This document shows, in pieces, positions 62,441 through 64,000 of a stretch of DNA of 64,000 bases. The notes beneath the pieces were generated by a model. That model was not told the DNA's origin. It did no database searches and was given only the letters and a program-made list of their open reading frames with translations. This DNA comes from Apis mellifera (taxonomy: Eukaryota > Arthropoda > Insecta > Hymenoptera > Apidae). How positions within the stretch are numbered: the first letter of the stretch is position 1; each line of letters starts with the position of its first letter. The translations under genes and the position numbers were made by a program. The stretch covers positions 1,245,001 to 1,309,000 of the forward strand of contig NC_037638.1 of the NCBI RefSeq assembly GCF_003254395.2, given 5' to 3'.

Positions 62441-64000
62441 GTTTCATACTCGTGTTCGAGGATACGCTCACTTGTCCGGATTCTCGGGCAGGTGGAATGG
62501 GCAGGGTAATCGGCGTGGAAAATCAACGCGGTGGATCGCCGGTGACGTCTCGGGTTTCTCGTGTAGCAATTAAAAGTCAACGATCGGTGGCTGTGGACGA
62601 CGATGGAGGCGGAGGAAGAACGGCGGCTATGAAATACGCGGCGCGTATTCATTGTGTCGGCGATATTTCCCGCGTTATCGTCCGCTTATCGCGTTATGAC
62701 TGATCACCGGGTAAAGGGAGAACCACTGCGGTTAATACGCGAATCATTAAGCGTACAAATTATCGCGCATGCGCGCGCACCATCCCGAAGAGTTATACAG
62801 ATGGCGTCGGAAATCATCTGTTACGCGCGCGTTTTCCACGACGCATTTTTAGAGAAATCGAAACCGCGACGGCAGATGGCGTTGATTTTTTTCGCTCGAC
62901 GAGATACGCTCACGGATCCCTAACCTACGAATCGAACGAGAGAGGTCGCCACTCGCGCGCGTCTACCCGTCGAATTGATTGGAAAATTTGGCACTCTCGT
63001 TTACGATAAAAAATGAGCCTCGGTTTTCGCTATCGTATTACAGAAGTTGAATAACAGGTTCGCTCGATTTGCTGATAGTTTTAGGCATTTCGTGTCTGTC
63101 TAACTGTCACCTGTACCTGTATACATTTTTCCACCCAACCCGATAGTGTTCTTATCTCTGAGAAATGAATCGTGATTTAGCCGCTTAATAAATCAATTCG
63201 TTATTCGCTCAGGTGAATAAATTGCTTAACTGGAAACTTTTATACCGCGTTTATACAGTTTATAACCACCACCGTTCGAGGTATAATTTAAAATATCGAT
63301 AATATATATCGTTGCGAATCGAAAAAATTTTACGGCTAATTGATAAAAAAAAAAAAGAAAACGAAAAGAGGGAAAAATTTAATTTCAATCGATTCAAGGA
63401 CTATATAATATATACGAATCGTAACATCGCAGAGGCAGGCACGGAACGAAATCGACTAGAAACTCGTTAGGGCATCGATGATGTACTCCCCTTCCTTCTT
63501 TTCCTACCGCAGAATCCGCTTGCCGTTTAAAAACCGACGTCTCGTTGGACCGCTGTTAATTACTCGTCGGTTAATTGCTCGGCCATAACTCGAGGCTTGC
63601 TTGTTGACCGGGCGATTAATTAACAACGTACGCCTCGTTTTACCACGGTAATAAGTCCCCAACCCCCTCCTCTTTTTTTTTATTTCGAATCGTCAGATTG
63701 TCACACGATGATCGAGCAATCGAATCTCATCGACTAATGGAAGCCAAGCATACCATAGTATACGTGCATCAAAAAAGAAAAGAAACGGAGCAAAAATTAA
63801 TTCGAACAAAAAAGAAAGAAAGAACAGAAAAGAGACGTGGTGAGAAGAACGAACGAAGATAAAGGGGAGATTGGCGGTATCAAAGGGGGCGAATTGGAAA
63901 CGTACAAATGTGACTCGAGGACGAAAGATCGTAGAAAATAGTGTCGATGAGATAGAGTCGGTCAGAGTTGGACGGAGAAGCAAGGGGAGTCGAGCGAACG
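62441..64000. other. CpG-rich then mixed single-copy DNA; no gene seen
   Basis: 62441-62960 is CpG-rich with GCATGCGCGCGCACC near 62768. 62960-63480 is mixed. 63490-63650 is a balanced island. 63740-64000 is purine-rich on the plus strand. An acceptor-like TATCGTATTACAG lies near 63044, without a partner. No gene is called. Confidence 0.4.

Overview
The window looks like intergenic and/or intronic DNA from an insect nuclear genome, most likely a bee (Hymenoptera, Apis-like). No protein-coding gene, tRNA or rRNA gene can be called with confidence. The insect assignment rests on four things. There is a degenerate insect-type mitochondrial 12S rRNA copy at about 57.85-58.55 kb. There is a short interstitial block of the arthropod telomere repeat TTAGG. 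The base composition alternates between very AT-rich stretches and CpG-rich islands with no visible CpG depletion. Simple-sequence DNA of many types is abundant. No bacterial-style coding density is seen, and the long open frames are mostly low-complexity or repeat translations.

Layout. About a fifth of the window is local tandem arrays (minisatellites). Each has its own AT-rich unit of roughly 55-300 bp. They lie at 0.96-2.2, 4.5-5.9, 6.8-7.6, 7.7-8.8, 11.9-13.1, 17.3-17.7, 19.2-21.0, 21.5-22.4, 26.6-27.1, 34.1-35.4, 43.1-44.1, 54.6-55.8 and 62.1-62.4 kb. Shorter duplications lie at 53.0 and 56.5 kb. Between them are single-copy segments, several of them CpG-rich (3.2-3.5, 11.2-11.6, 32.4-32.6, 41.7-43.1, 48.5-48.9, 59.7-60.2 kb), which are the most likely places for promoters, exons or enhancers. 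Very long microsatellites sit at 27.8-28.3 kb (ATT family) and 30.28-30.59 kb (a compound AC/GACA/GA tract).

Candidate gene parts are few and uncertain. A minus-strand unit at 24.06-23.54 kb has a promoter-like start, a strong donor, a 258-bp intron and a 46-bp internal exon. On the plus strand, a CpG-rich segment at 59.7-60.2 kb ends in an ATG-initiated frame that stays open for 27 codons up to a strong GTAAGT donor. Weaker exon-like signals lie at 15.1, 24.6, 40.0 and 56.4 kb. If real, these are edges of genes whose other exons were not recognised or lie outside the window.

Regulatory DNA. The strongest signal is at 50.69-50.84 kb, where E-boxes (two of them exact 10-bp GTCACGTGAC palindromes), a full CRE and two CCAAT boxes cluster within 160 bp. 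A second CRE plus E-box segment lies at 36.06-36.18 kb. The most secure special features are the mitochondrial insertion and a 0.5-kb, extremely AT-rich block that interrupts the array at 34.1-35.4 kb.
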